Notes under the pieces: model-generated
Told to the model about the DNA's origin: nothing
Database searches by the model: none
What the model saw: only the letters and a program-made list of their open reading frames with translations
In this document: piece after piece, positions 7,966 through 15,690 of the stretch
How the letters are laid out: every line of letters begins with the position of its first letter
How positions within the stretch are numbered: the stretch's first letter is position 1
Position numbers and translations under genes: made by a program
Assembly (NCBI RefSeq): GCF_036178845.1
Contig: NZ_CP108070.1
Location: 3,162,001-3,226,000 of the forward strand
DNA length: 64,000 nucleotides
Reading direction: 5' to 3'
DNA from: Streptomyces sp. NBC_00271
GTDB taxonomy: Bacteria > Actinomycetota > Actinomycetes > Streptomycetales > Streptomycetaceae

Positions 7966-9363
7966 GTGACCAGACTCAGCGTCGAGATGCTGGCAGCGGA
8001 CACCGTCGAGCCGATCACCTCGGCGGGCCATGCTCAGCTGGGCATCGCCGTGCTGGCGGGCATCGCCGTCATCGTCCTGCTCATCACCCAGTTCAAGCTG
8101 CACGCATTCCTGGCCCTGACCATCGGCTCGCTCGCCCTCGGCGCCTTCGCCGGGGCCCCGCTCGACAAGACCATCACCAGCTTCACCACCGGCCTCGGCG
8201 CCACCGTCGCCGGCGTCGGCGTCCTGATCGCGCTCGGCGCGATCCTCGGCAAACTCCTCGCCGACTCCGGCGGCGCCGACCAGATCGTCGACACCATCCT
8301 CGCCAAGGCCGGCGGCCGCGCCATGCCTTGGGCGATGGTGCTGATCGCCTCGGTGATCGGTCTGCCGCTGTTCTTCGAGGTCGGCATCGTGCTGCTGATC
8401 CCGGTCGTACTGATGGTCGCCAAGCGCGGCAACTACTCCCTGATGCGCATCGGCATCCCGGCGCTGGCCGGTCTGTCCGTGATGCACGGCCTGATCCCGC
8501 CGCACCCCGGCCCGCTGGTCGCGATCGACGCGGTCAAGGCCAACCTCGGCATCACGCTCGCCCTGGGCGTCCTGGTCGCCATCCCGACGGTGATCATCGC
8601 GGGCCCGCTCTTCTCGAAGGTCGCGGCCCGCTGGGTCGACGTCCCGGCCCCCGACCGCATGATCCCCACCCGCGCCTCCGAGGAACTGGACAAGCGTCCC
8701 GGCTTCGGCGCCACCCTCGCCACCATGCTGCTGCCGGTCGTCCTCATGCTCTCCAAGGCGCTGGTCGACATCATCGTGGACGACCCCACCCACGTGGTGC
8801 AGCGCGTGTTCGACGTCGTCGGCTCCCCGCTGATCGCCCTGCTCGCGGCCGTGATCGTGGGCATGTTCACGTTGGGCCGCGCGGCCGGTTTCACCAAGGA
8901 CCGCATCTCCACCACCGTCGAGAAGTCCCTCGCCCCCATCGCGGGCATCCTGCTGATCGTGGGCGCGGGCGGCGGCTTCAAGCAGACCCTGATCGACTCC
9001 GGCGTGGGCCAGATGATCCTGGACATCTCCAACGACTGGTCGATCCCCGCGCTGCTGCTCGCCTGGCTGATCGCGGTGGCCATCCGCCTCGCGACCGGCT
9101 CCGCGACCGTCGCCACCATCTCGGCCGCCGGCCTGGTCGCGCCCCTCGCGGCCGACATGTCCACCGCCCACACCTCGCTCCTGGTCCTCGCGATCGGCGC
9201 CGGCTCGCTGTTCTTCAGCCACGTCAACGACGCCGGCTTCTGGCTGGTCAAGGAGTACTTCGGCCTCAGCGTCGGCCAGACCGTCAAGACCTGGTCCGTC
9301 ATGGAGACGATCATCTCGGTGGTGGCGGGCGGGCTGGTCCTGCTGCTGTCGCTGGTCATCTAG
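7966..9363 (+). CDS. gntP: GntP family gluconate/idonate permease
   Basis: 465 residues, about 12-14 membrane helices. It shows GntP family sequences such as LGAILGKLLADSGGADQIVD, GLPLFFEVGIVLLIPV, LSVMHGLIPPHPGPL and NDAGFWLVKEYFGL. Family members are proton symporters for gluconate and related aldonates. The GTG start has AAGGGA about 8 nt upstream. It starts 38 bp after gntK and is followed 31 bp later by the SDR gene, so it lies inside the operon. Confidence 0.92.
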   Translation: MTRLSVEMLAADTVEPITSAGHAQLGIAVLAGIAVIVLLITQFKLHAFLALTIGSLALGAFAGAPLDKTITSFTTGLGATVAGVGVLIALGAILGKLLADSGGADQIVDTILAKAGGRAMPWAMVLIASVIGLPLFFEVGIVLLIPVVLMVAKRGNYSLMRIGIPALAGLSVMHGLIPPHPGPLVAIDAVKANLGITLALGVLVAIPTVIIAGPLFSKVAARWVDVPAPDRMIPTRASEELDKRPGFGATLATMLLPVVLMLSKALVDIIVDDPTHVVQRVFDVVGSPLIALLAAVIVGMFTLGRAAGFTKDRISTTVEKSLAPIAGILLIVGAGGGFKQTLIDSGVGQMILDISNDWSIPALLLAWLIAVAIRLATGSATVATISAAGLVAPLAADMSTAHTSLLVLAIGAGSLFFSHVNDAGFWLVKEYFGLSVGQTVKTWSVMETIISVVAGGLVLLLSLVI

Positions 9364-9394
9364 GGGTACGAGGATGAGAGACGGGAGTACGGGG

Positions 9395-10153
9395 ATGAGC
9401 CACCCTCTGTTCGACATCAGTGGTCGCAGGGCCCTGGTCACCGGCTCCAGCCGGGGCATCGGGTTCGCGCTCGCCCGCGGGCTCCTGGAGGCGGGCTGCA
9501 CGGTCGTCCTCAACGGGCGGGACGCCGACCGGCTCACCCAGGCCGCGTCGGAGCTGCCCGGCGACGTCCACACCGCGGTCTTCGACGTCACGGACGGCCC
9601 CTCGGTGGCCGCCGGAATAGCCGACGTCGAGGACCGGGTGGGCCCGCTCGACATCCTCGTCAACAACGCGGGCATGCAACTGCGGGCCCCGCTCCTGGAG
9701 TTCACGGACACCGACTGGCACCGGATCCTGAACACCAACCTGACCAGCGCGTTCCTGGTCGGCCGCGAGGTGGCGCGACGGATGACGGAACGCGGCCACG
9801 GCAAGATCGTCAACATCTGCTCGTTGCAGAGCGAGGTCGTCCGTCCGGGCATCGCCCCGTACGCGGCCACCAAGGGCGCGCTGAAGATGCTCACCAAGGG
9901 CATGTGCGCGGACTGGGGGCAGTACGGGGTGCAGGTGAACGGGCTCGGCCCCGGTTACATCGAGACGGAGCTGACCCAGCCCCTCGTCGAGGACGAGGAG
10001 TTCAGCGCCTGGGTGCGGCGGCGCACCCCGGCCGGCCGGTGGGGCCGTACGGAGGACCTCGTCGGCGGGGTGCTCTTCCTCGCCTCGCCCGCGGCGGACT
10101 TCGTGAGCGGGCAGGTGCTGTACGTCGACGGCGGTATGACGAGTGTGCTGTGA
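9395..10153 (+). CDS. idnO: SDR oxidoreductase, gluconate 5-dehydrogenase / 5-ketogluconate reductase type
   Basis: 252 residues. Classical short-chain dehydrogenase with the cofactor loop TGSSRGIGFALA, NNAG, the catalytic Ser of ICSLQSE and the YAATK motif (Tyr/Lys), plus LGPGYIETELTQPL, which is common in IdnO proteins. With the IdnD-like gene next door it would interconvert 5-keto-D-gluconate and D-gluconate. I chose the second ATG because GGGAG (9383-9387) is well spaced; an ATG at 9374 would add seven residues. Substrate is inferred from context. Confidence 0.85.
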   Translation: MSHPLFDISGRRALVTGSSRGIGFALARGLLEAGCTVVLNGRDADRLTQAASELPGDVHTAVFDVTDGPSVAAGIADVEDRVGPLDILVNNAGMQLRAPLLEFTDTDWHRILNTNLTSAFLVGREVARRMTERGHGKIVNICSLQSEVVRPGIAPYAATKGALKMLTKGMCADWGQYGVQVNGLGPGYIETELTQPLVEDEEFSAWVRRRTPAGRWGRTEDLVGGVLFLASPAADFVSGQVLYVDGGMTSVL

Positions 10154-10192
10154 AGCGGACCGCCCGGTGAACGCGGTGAAAGGGGCCTGACG

Positions 10193-11221
10193 ATGCTCGG
10201 CTGTGTGATTCACGGGCAGGGTGACCTGCGGGTCGACGAACTGCCGGTCCCCTCCGCCGGGCCCGGCGAGGCACTCGTCGCCGTCCGGTACGGCGGGGTG
10301 TGCGGGTCGGACCTCCACTACTGGCGGCACGGCGGCGTCGGGGACTTCCGGCTGCGCGAGCCGATGGTGCTGGGCCACGAGGTCGTGGGGACGGTGCTGT
10401 CGTACGGCGACGGGGCCACCGGTCCCGCGCCGGGTACGGCCGTGGCGGTGCACCCGGCGACCCCGTGCGGGGTGTGCCCGGAGTGCGCCGACGGGCGGGC
10501 GAACGTCTGCCGGGACACCCGCTACCTGGGCAGCGCGGCGCGCACCCCGCATGTGCAGGGCGGGTTCGCCGCCCAAGTGGTGGTGCCCGCCCGGCAGTTG
10601 AGGGAGCTGCCCGCGGGGCTCCCGCTGCGGCGGGCGGCGCTCGCCGAGCCGCTCTCGGTGGCGCTGCACGCCGTCCGACGGGCCGGTGCGGTGCAGGACC
10701 GGCATGTCCTGGTGACGGGGGCCGGGCCCATCGGCTGTCTCGTGGTGGCCGCCGCGAAGGCCGCGGGCGCGGCCCGGGTGACCGTGACGGACCTGCTGCC
10801 GCAGGCGTTGTCGTACGCCGTCGCGGCGGGTGCGGACGCGGTGGTACGGGCCGACGATCCCGCCGATCCCGGGTGGCCGACGGAGGTCGACGTGGCCGTC
10901 GAGGCGTCCGGGGTGGCAGCGGGCCTCGACACCTGCCTGCGCCTGGTGCGGCGCGGCGGGGTCGTCGTCCAGCTCGGCATGCTGCCGCCGGGACAGAGCC
11001 CGTTCGCGGGGAACCTGGTGGTGAGCCGGGAGATCGAGCTGCGGGGCGCGTTCCGCTTCGACGAGGAGTTCGACGACGCGCTGGTCCTGCTCGCGGCCGA
11101 GCCGCGCTTCGACTCCCTGGTCAGCGCGGTGGTCCCGCTCGCCGCGGCGGAGTCGGCGTTCACCCTGGCCGCGGACCGCAGCCGCTCGTGCAAGGTACTG
11201 CTGGACTTCGAGGTCCAGTAG
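10193..11221 (+). CDS. idnD: zinc-dependent L-idonate 5-dehydrogenase-like alcohol dehydrogenase
   Basis: 342 residues of the MDR/GroES-like family. Catalytic zinc ligands are suggested by GVCGSDLHYWRHGGVG and GHEVVGTV, and the structural zinc by the cysteine cluster CGVCPECADGRANVC. The Rossmann motif is VTGAGPIGCLVV. GSDLHYW-x-HGGVG is the signature seen in L-idonate 5-dehydrogenases. It completes the path L-idonate to 5-ketogluconate to gluconate to 6-phosphogluconate with the preceding three genes. The ATG start follows GAAAGGGG. It is the last gene of the operon. Confidence 0.87.
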   Translation: MLGCVIHGQGDLRVDELPVPSAGPGEALVAVRYGGVCGSDLHYWRHGGVGDFRLREPMVLGHEVVGTVLSYGDGATGPAPGTAVAVHPATPCGVCPECADGRANVCRDTRYLGSAARTPHVQGGFAAQVVVPARQLRELPAGLPLRRAALAEPLSVALHAVRRAGAVQDRHVLVTGAGPIGCLVVAAAKAAGAARVTVTDLLPQALSYAVAAGADAVVRADDPADPGWPTEVDVAVEASGVAAGLDTCLRLVRRGGVVVQLGMLPPGQSPFAGNLVVSREIELRGAFRFDEEFDDALVLLAAEPRFDSLVSAVVPLAAAESAFTLAADRSRSCKVLLDFEVQ

Positions 11222-11274
11222 GGCTAGGCGGTGTGCCGGGGGCCGCAGCAGTCCCCCGACACACCCGACATGGG

Positions 11275-11910
11275 CTAGGGCCGCCAGAGGGGATGCTCGC
11301 GCTCCGCCCACTCGCGGCTCACCGAGCCCGTGCGCAGGCCGCGGCGGGCCTCCGGGTCGCCGAGGGCCATGCCGATGTGGCCCGCGAGGACGACACCGAT
11401 CGTGAGCGCCAGCCAGTCGTGGACGAAGGTCGCCGAGGTCCGCCACATCAGGGGGGCGAGGTGGGTGAACCACATCAGCAGCCCGGTGCCGAGCATGACC
11501 AGGGTCGCGCCGGTGATCCAGGCGGCGTAGGTCTTCTGGCCCGCGTTGAACTTGGCCGCGGGTCGGGACGAAGGGCGCCGGTCCCGTCGTAGCGCCGCGC
11601 GCAGCCACGTACGGTCGTGCGGGCCCCAGCGGTTGAGGCGGCCCAGGTCCGCGCGGAAGGCGCGGGAGACCAGGCCCGCCAGGACCGGTACCGGGAGCAT
11701 CAGGCCCGCCCACTCGTGGATCCTGACCACCAGCTCACGGCGGCCGACGAGCTCGGCGAACATCGGAAGGTACAGGCACGCCGCCGTCGCCACGCAGATC
11801 CCCATCAGCAGGGCGGTCACGCGGTGCACCCAGCGCTCGGCGTGGCTGAAGCGCCGTACGCGCGGCGCGGGCGCGGCGAGGGTCGGGGTGTCGTCAACTC
11901 GTGGGTGCAT
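11275..11910 (-). CDS. di-heme cytochrome b/b6-type membrane protein, partner of the molybdopterin oxidoreductase
   Basis: 211 residues with four predicted membrane helices. Likely heme-ligating histidines occur in SHAERWVHRV, IHEWAGL and FVHDWLALTIGVVLAGHIGMAL. This resembles the formate dehydrogenase gamma/thiosulfate reductase cytochrome b family. The ATG at 11910 overlaps the end of the upstream molybdopterin gene by 17 nt, so the two are probably co-translated. I infer that it passes electrons between that enzyme and the quinone pool. The ORF could extend to 11958, but the extra residues are not family-like. Confidence 0.83.
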   Translation of the reverse strand: MHPRVDDTPTLAAPAPRVRRFSHAERWVHRVTALLMGICVATAACLYLPMFAELVGRRELVVRIHEWAGLMLPVPVLAGLVSRAFRADLGRLNRWGPHDRTWLRAALRRDRRPSSRPAAKFNAGQKTYAAWITGATLVMLGTGLLMWFTHLAPLMWRTSATFVHDWLALTIGVVLAGHIGMALGDPEARRGLRTGSVSREWAEREHPLWRP

Positions 11911-12655
11911 CGTCGCGTCCGTTCGAACGGCCGACCCACGCGTCCACGTCGTAGCCACGGTCCTCCCAGTACCCGGGACGGACGTCCTCGGTGACGGTGA
12001 TGCCGGAGAGCCACTTGGCGGACTTGTAGAAGTACATGGGGGCGACGTAGAGGCGGACCGGGCCGCCGTGGTTGTGGCCGAGGGGCTTGTCCTGCATGCG
12101 GTGGGCCACCAGGATGTCGGGGCGCCGGGCCTGCTGGAGCGTGAGGCTCTCGGTGTACGCCCCGTCGAAGCACGTGAAGCGGATCGCGCGGCCCTTCGTC
12201 TGGACCCCGGCGGCGTCCAGGAGATGGGACAGCCGTACGCCTTCGAAGGGGGTGCCGGGCACCCGCCAGCCCGTGACGCACTGGACGTCGTGCACGATCC
12301 GGGTCTGCGGCAGGGCCTTGAGGTCGGCCAGCGTGTAGCTGCGCGGGTGGTCGACCAGGCCGTCGATGGTGAGGCGGTAGTTCGACGCGTCCTTGTGCGG
12401 GACGGAGGAGGTCACCGAGTAGTAGCGGAAACCGCCGCCGTTGGGGAGCAGGCCGGTCAGCCCCGTGGGGTCGTCGGCGAAGAGGGACTCCAGGCCGCGC
12501 TGCAGGGTGGGCGCGGCCAGCACGCCGAAGGCACCGAGTCCGAGCGTGCCGAGCAGGAGCCGGCGGCCGATGGGCGCACCGGAGGCTTCCGGGTCCTCCG
12601 GCGGGCGTTCCCGGGGCCGGTCCGGTCCCCGCCGTGGGGACTGTTCAGGGTTCAC
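11894..12655 (-). CDS. molybdopterin-dependent oxidoreductase (sulfite oxidase/MsrP-like)
   Basis: 253 residues from the GTG at 12655. A hydrophobic N-terminal segment follows twin arginines (IGRRLLLGTLGLGAFGVLA), suggesting Tat export or anchoring. The Mo-cofactor domain shows YRLTIDGLVDHPRSYTLADL, the Mo-binding Cys in HDVQCVTGWR, FEGVRLSHLLD and KPLGHNHGGPVRLYVAPMYFYKSAKWL. It is close to MsrP/YedY in size and lacks the C-terminal dimerisation domain of true sulfite oxidases. The start is uncertain because the ribosome site (AGGTGG) lies very close. The product would work with the coupled cytochrome b; the substrate is unknown. Confidence 0.85.
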   Translation of the reverse strand: MNPEQSPRRGPDRPRERPPEDPEASGAPIGRRLLLGTLGLGAFGVLAAPTLQRGLESLFADDPTGLTGLLPNGGGFRYYSVTSSVPHKDASNYRLTIDGLVDHPRSYTLADLKALPQTRIVHDVQCVTGWRVPGTPFEGVRLSHLLDAAGVQTKGRAIRFTCFDGAYTESLTLQQARRPDILVAHRMQDKPLGHNHGGPVRLYVAPMYFYKSAKWLSGITVTEDVRPGYWEDRGYDVDAWVGRSNGRDDAPTS

Positions 12656-12663
12656 CCACCTAT

Positions 12664-12709
12664 ACGAGCACCCGCGACCCCCTTGAGGCCAGCGGCAGCG
12701 GGTGCTCGT
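12664..12709. repeat. 12-bp inverted repeat upstream of the molybdopterin gene
   Basis: ACGAGCACCCGC (12664-12675) is perfectly inverted at 12698-12709 with a 22-nt loop. It begins 8 bp before the GTG start, so it could form a stem in the 5' leader or bind a regulator. Its role is not known. Confidence 0.55.
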
Positions 12710-12752
12710 CAGACTTCCGTAACCACTTCTCACACGCTTCTCAGACCAGGAA

Positions 12753-12778
12753 CCCCGGATCCGGGCGCCGGATCGGGG
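12753..12778 (-). terminator. hairpin terminator behind the APC permease gene
   Basis: CCCC-G-GATCCGG, loop GCG, then CCGGATC-GGGG, giving an 11-bp stem with one bulged G. It lies 14-39 bp downstream of the permease stop codon on the reverse strand. Confidence 0.6.
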
Positions 12779-12791
12779 CCCCGGATCGAGG

Positions 12792-14357
12792 TCAGGGGGT
12801 GGACTCCGCCGCCTTGTCCAGCTGGAACGCCTCGTTGCCCAGGCCGATACGGGCGTGCGCCTCGGGTTTGCGGGAGCGCAGCACCAGGCCCTGCACCAGG
12901 CCGACGACCAGGGCGGCCGCGATCAGGGCGGGCAGCAGCCAGCTGAGCGCGGAGTCGGGACCGGCGACGACCAGGACGTCGAAGTCCTTGACCGTGTAGC
13001 CCGCGATCACGAGGAGGGCGACGGCCGCGATCGCCGAGGTGGCCAGGCGCCAGGCCTGGGCGCGGGCGGCTCCGCGGCGGGCGAAGAAGACGATCACGGA
13101 GAGCGAGGCCGCCGCCATCAGCAGGATGACGCCGAGCGCGCCGACGTTGCCGGCCCACGTGAACAGGTGCAGTACGGGCGCGGTCGGGTCGCCGGTGGGC
13201 TTGTCGTCGGTCACGGCGAACGCGATCACCACGATCGCGGAGACGCCGGTCTGCAGCAGCGAGCCGGTGCCGGGCGCGCCGCTGGTGCCGGTGGTCCGGC
13301 CGAAGGCGGAGGGCAGCAGTCCTTCCCGGCCCATGGCGAAGGCGTACCGCGCGACGACGTTGTGGAAGCTGAGCAGCGCCGCGAACATGCCGGTCACGAA
13401 GAGGACGTGCAGGACGTCGGTGAAGGTGCCCCCAAGACGTGACTCGGTGAGGAAGAACAGCAGTCCGGCGTTCTGCTTCTGCGCCGCCCCGACGATCCCG
13501 GAGGGGCCCGCGGCGACGGTCAGCGCCCAGGAGCTGAGCGCGAAGAAGACGGCGACGAAGCCGATCGCCAGGAACATCACGCGCGGGACGAGGATGTGCG
13601 GGCGGCTGGTCTCCTCGGCGTACACCGGTGCCTGTTCGAAGCCGGTGAAGGCGGCGATGCAGAAGCACAGCGCGGTGCCGACGCCCGCCCCGGTGAGCGT
13701 GTCGGGGTTGAAGGCGTGCAGGGAGAGGCCCTCCTTGGCGGGGTCGGCGACGGCGGCGATGTCGAAGATGACGACGAGCGCCACCTCGACGACCAGAAGG
13801 ACGCCGAGTACACGCGCGTTGACGTCGATCTTCAGCCAGGAGAGCGCGCCGACGGCGAGGACGGCGATCAGCGCCGGTATCCACCAGGCGACTTCGACGT
13901 CGGCGTAGGTGGCGAACAGCCCGGAGACCTCGAAGCCGAAGACGCCGTAGATGCCGAACTGCAGGGCGCTGTAGGCGACGAGCGCGACCGTGGCGGCGCC
14001 GGCGCCCGCGGTGCCGCCGAGACCGCGGGCGACGTAGGCGTAGAAGGCGCCCGCGTTGTGGACGTGGCGGCTCATCTCGGCGTACCCGACGCTGAAGAGC
14101 ACCAGCACCACGCCGAGGATGACGAAGAGCAGCGGCTGTCCGACGATGCCCATCACCGCGAATGTGGTGGGCATGACACCCGCGACCACCATGAGGGGGG
14201 CGGTCGCCGCGAGGACGGAGAGCAGCAGACCTCCCGTGCCGAGCCGGCCCGCGTGCAGGGCGCGGTCCTGGCCCTTGAAGGTGCTGATGGCGCCACCGGC
14301 CGTGGCGGGTCTACCCGTGTGCGAACTGCTCGAGGTGCTCGAACTGCCCGTCGTCAT
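12792..14357 (-). CDS. APC superfamily amino acid permease
   Basis: 521 residues, about 12-14 membrane helices. After a Ser/Thr-rich start (MTTGSSSTSSSSHTG) come LSVLAATAPLMVVAGVMPTT and GYAEMSRHVHNAGAFYAYVARGLG, the usual helix 1-2 region of amino acid-polyamine-organocation permeases. CFCIAAFTGFEQAPVYAEE in the middle is the helix 6 signature. The ATG at 14357 has AAAGGAC about 9 nt upstream; longer reading frames upstream are proline/arginine-rich and not family-like. It lies 44 bp downstream of the TPR-like gene. The substrate is not evident. Confidence 0.87.
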   Translation of the reverse strand: MTTGSSSTSSSSHTGRPATAGGAISTFKGQDRALHAGRLGTGGLLLSVLAATAPLMVVAGVMPTTFAVMGIVGQPLLFVILGVVLVLFSVGYAEMSRHVHNAGAFYAYVARGLGGTAGAGAATVALVAYSALQFGIYGVFGFEVSGLFATYADVEVAWWIPALIAVLAVGALSWLKIDVNARVLGVLLVVEVALVVIFDIAAVADPAKEGLSLHAFNPDTLTGAGVGTALCFCIAAFTGFEQAPVYAEETSRPHILVPRVMFLAIGFVAVFFALSSWALTVAAGPSGIVGAAQKQNAGLLFFLTESRLGGTFTDVLHVLFVTGMFAALLSFHNVVARYAFAMGREGLLPSAFGRTTGTSGAPGTGSLLQTGVSAIVVIAFAVTDDKPTGDPTAPVLHLFTWAGNVGALGVILLMAAASLSVIVFFARRGAARAQAWRLATSAIAAVALLVIAGYTVKDFDVLVVAGPDSALSWLLPALIAAALVVGLVQGLVLRSRKPEAHARIGLGNEAFQLDKAAESTP

Positions 14358-14401
14358 CGCGGGGCCGTCCTTTCGGGTTTCTCGACTTCTTGTGGGTGGG
14401 G

Positions 14402-15361
14402 TCACACCGTGCCGAGGGCGCTGTCGCGGGCGGCACGGAAGGCTTGGTACGGGTCGCGGTCCGGGTACGACCACGGCTCGGGGGTGGCGTGCGGGCCGAT
14501 GCGGTGGAACAGGGCGGCGGCCTCGGCGCCCCGGCCCTCGCAGAACTTGGCGTGGGCGAGGAAGTTGAGGTCGAGGTGGCGGCGGGGGTGGTCCTCGCGC
14601 TCCCACTCCAGCCACCAGTCGAAGGCGGCCTTCATCACCTGGCGGGCCCGGCGTCCGACCCAGTGCCCGGAGGCGGCGGGGTCGGTGGACTCGCTGCCGG
14701 CGGCGGCCAGCACGCGGTAGCGCTCGGCGTGCGCGACGACGGGCAGCATCGCGAGCGGAGAGTCGGCGGGCGCCTGTTCGGCCGCCCAGTTCGCGAAGTC
14801 GTAGACCTCGTGGAGGGGGTCCTGACCGGCCTCGGCGCGGCGCTCGGCGAGCCGGGCGACCATCAGGTGGTGGGCGTGGTGGTGCTCGGGGTAGCGGTGG
14901 CGCACCTCGTCGAAGAGCCGGACCACGTCGCCCTCGGTGCCGCGCGCACGCTCCAGGATCAGCAGGCCGAGCCAGGGGGTCGGGTCGGCGGGCGCGAGCG
15001 CGGCGGCGGCGTCGCAGGCCTCGCGGGCCCGCTCCGGGCGGTCCTTGCCGTGCAGGGCGCGCTGGACGGTGGCGCAGGCGAGGAGTACGGCGGCGTCGGC
15101 GGACTCGGGTTCCGCGAGCTGCCAGTCACGGGCCCAGGCGAGGGCGGCGGGCTCCTGGGCGAGGACGGTGACGCGGTGTCCGCGGCGGTCCCAGTCGTCG
15201 CCGGTGGCGGCGAGCAGTGCGCGGACCGCGGTCCATCGCCCCTGGGCCAACGAGGCGCGCGCGGCGACGAGTTCGGAGTCGTCGAGCGCGGCGTCGAAGG
15301 CGTGGACCGCGCGTTTGCGGCCGCGGCCGAGGGGAGGAGGGGGTGGCGGGGGTGGCGACAC
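14402..15361 (-). CDS. conserved hypothetical protein, TPR-like helical repeats
   Basis: 319 residues. A Pro-rich N-terminus (SPPPPPPPPLGRGRKR) is followed by alternating Ala/Leu-rich helices (ARASLAQGRWTAVRALLA, AAALAPADPTPWLGLLIL, HHHAHHLMVARLAERRAEAGQ, FCEGRGAEAAALFHRIG) typical of degenerate tetratricopeptide repeats. No catalytic motif or membrane segment is seen. The GTG at 15361 has GAGGAA 9 nt upstream; a TTG at 15409 would add 16 residues without a ribosome site. It precedes the APC permease on the same strand. Function unknown. Confidence 0.72.
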   Translation of the reverse strand: MSPPPPPPPPLGRGRKRAVHAFDAALDDSELVAARASLAQGRWTAVRALLAATGDDWDRRGHRVTVLAQEPAALAWARDWQLAEPESADAAVLLACATVQRALHGKDRPERAREACDAAAALAPADPTPWLGLLILERARGTEGDVVRLFDEVRHRYPEHHHAHHLMVARLAERRAEAGQDPLHEVYDFANWAAEQAPADSPLAMLPVVAHAERYRVLAAAGSESTDPAASGHWVGRRARQVMKAAFDWWLEWEREDHPRRHLDLNFLAHAKFCEGRGAEAAALFHRIGPHATPEPWSYPDRDPYQAFRAARDSALGTV

Positions 15362-15690
15362 CGCGGGCGGTTCCTCACAGACGCGGCTGGTCAAGGGGTG
15401 ATCACGCAAAGCAAACCCTTGGCTGAGGGTTTACGTCAAGGCCCGGTCAATCCGCTGCACGGTGCAACTTCCCTTGAATGGCGCAGAGTTGATGTTCCCT
15501 CGCACGCTCTTCGGGACGGGAACGGGCTGGTGGGACGGCTCTCTCCGGGGCGAGCCCGACTCCCCGCGGGGGCCGGGCCGCACCCGGGCCCCGGCTCCCC
15601 GCAGTCCGGGGCACGGCTGAAACCCGACCACGGAACGGTCCCCTGCGGAGCCGGGCCCACCGGAGCAAAATGTGGGGACTTTTCCGAGGG
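15362..15690. other. intergenic region with a 7-bp inverted repeat
   Basis: This stretch of 329 bp lies between two reverse-strand genes and no gene is recognisable. AAACCCT (15413-15419) is inverted at 15426-15432 around a 6-nt centre, and a TTGACG -35-like hexamer lies beside it on the reverse strand. Both would serve the TPR-like gene. The part near 15560-15660 is GC-rich with short hairpins and probably belongs to the 3' side of the FAD dehydrogenase gene. Confidence 0.4.

Noticed and set aside
7762..9903. 713-codon reverse frame across gntK/gntP/idnO
   Set aside because: Gly/Asp/Gln-rich composition and no ribosome site; the forward genes are clear families.
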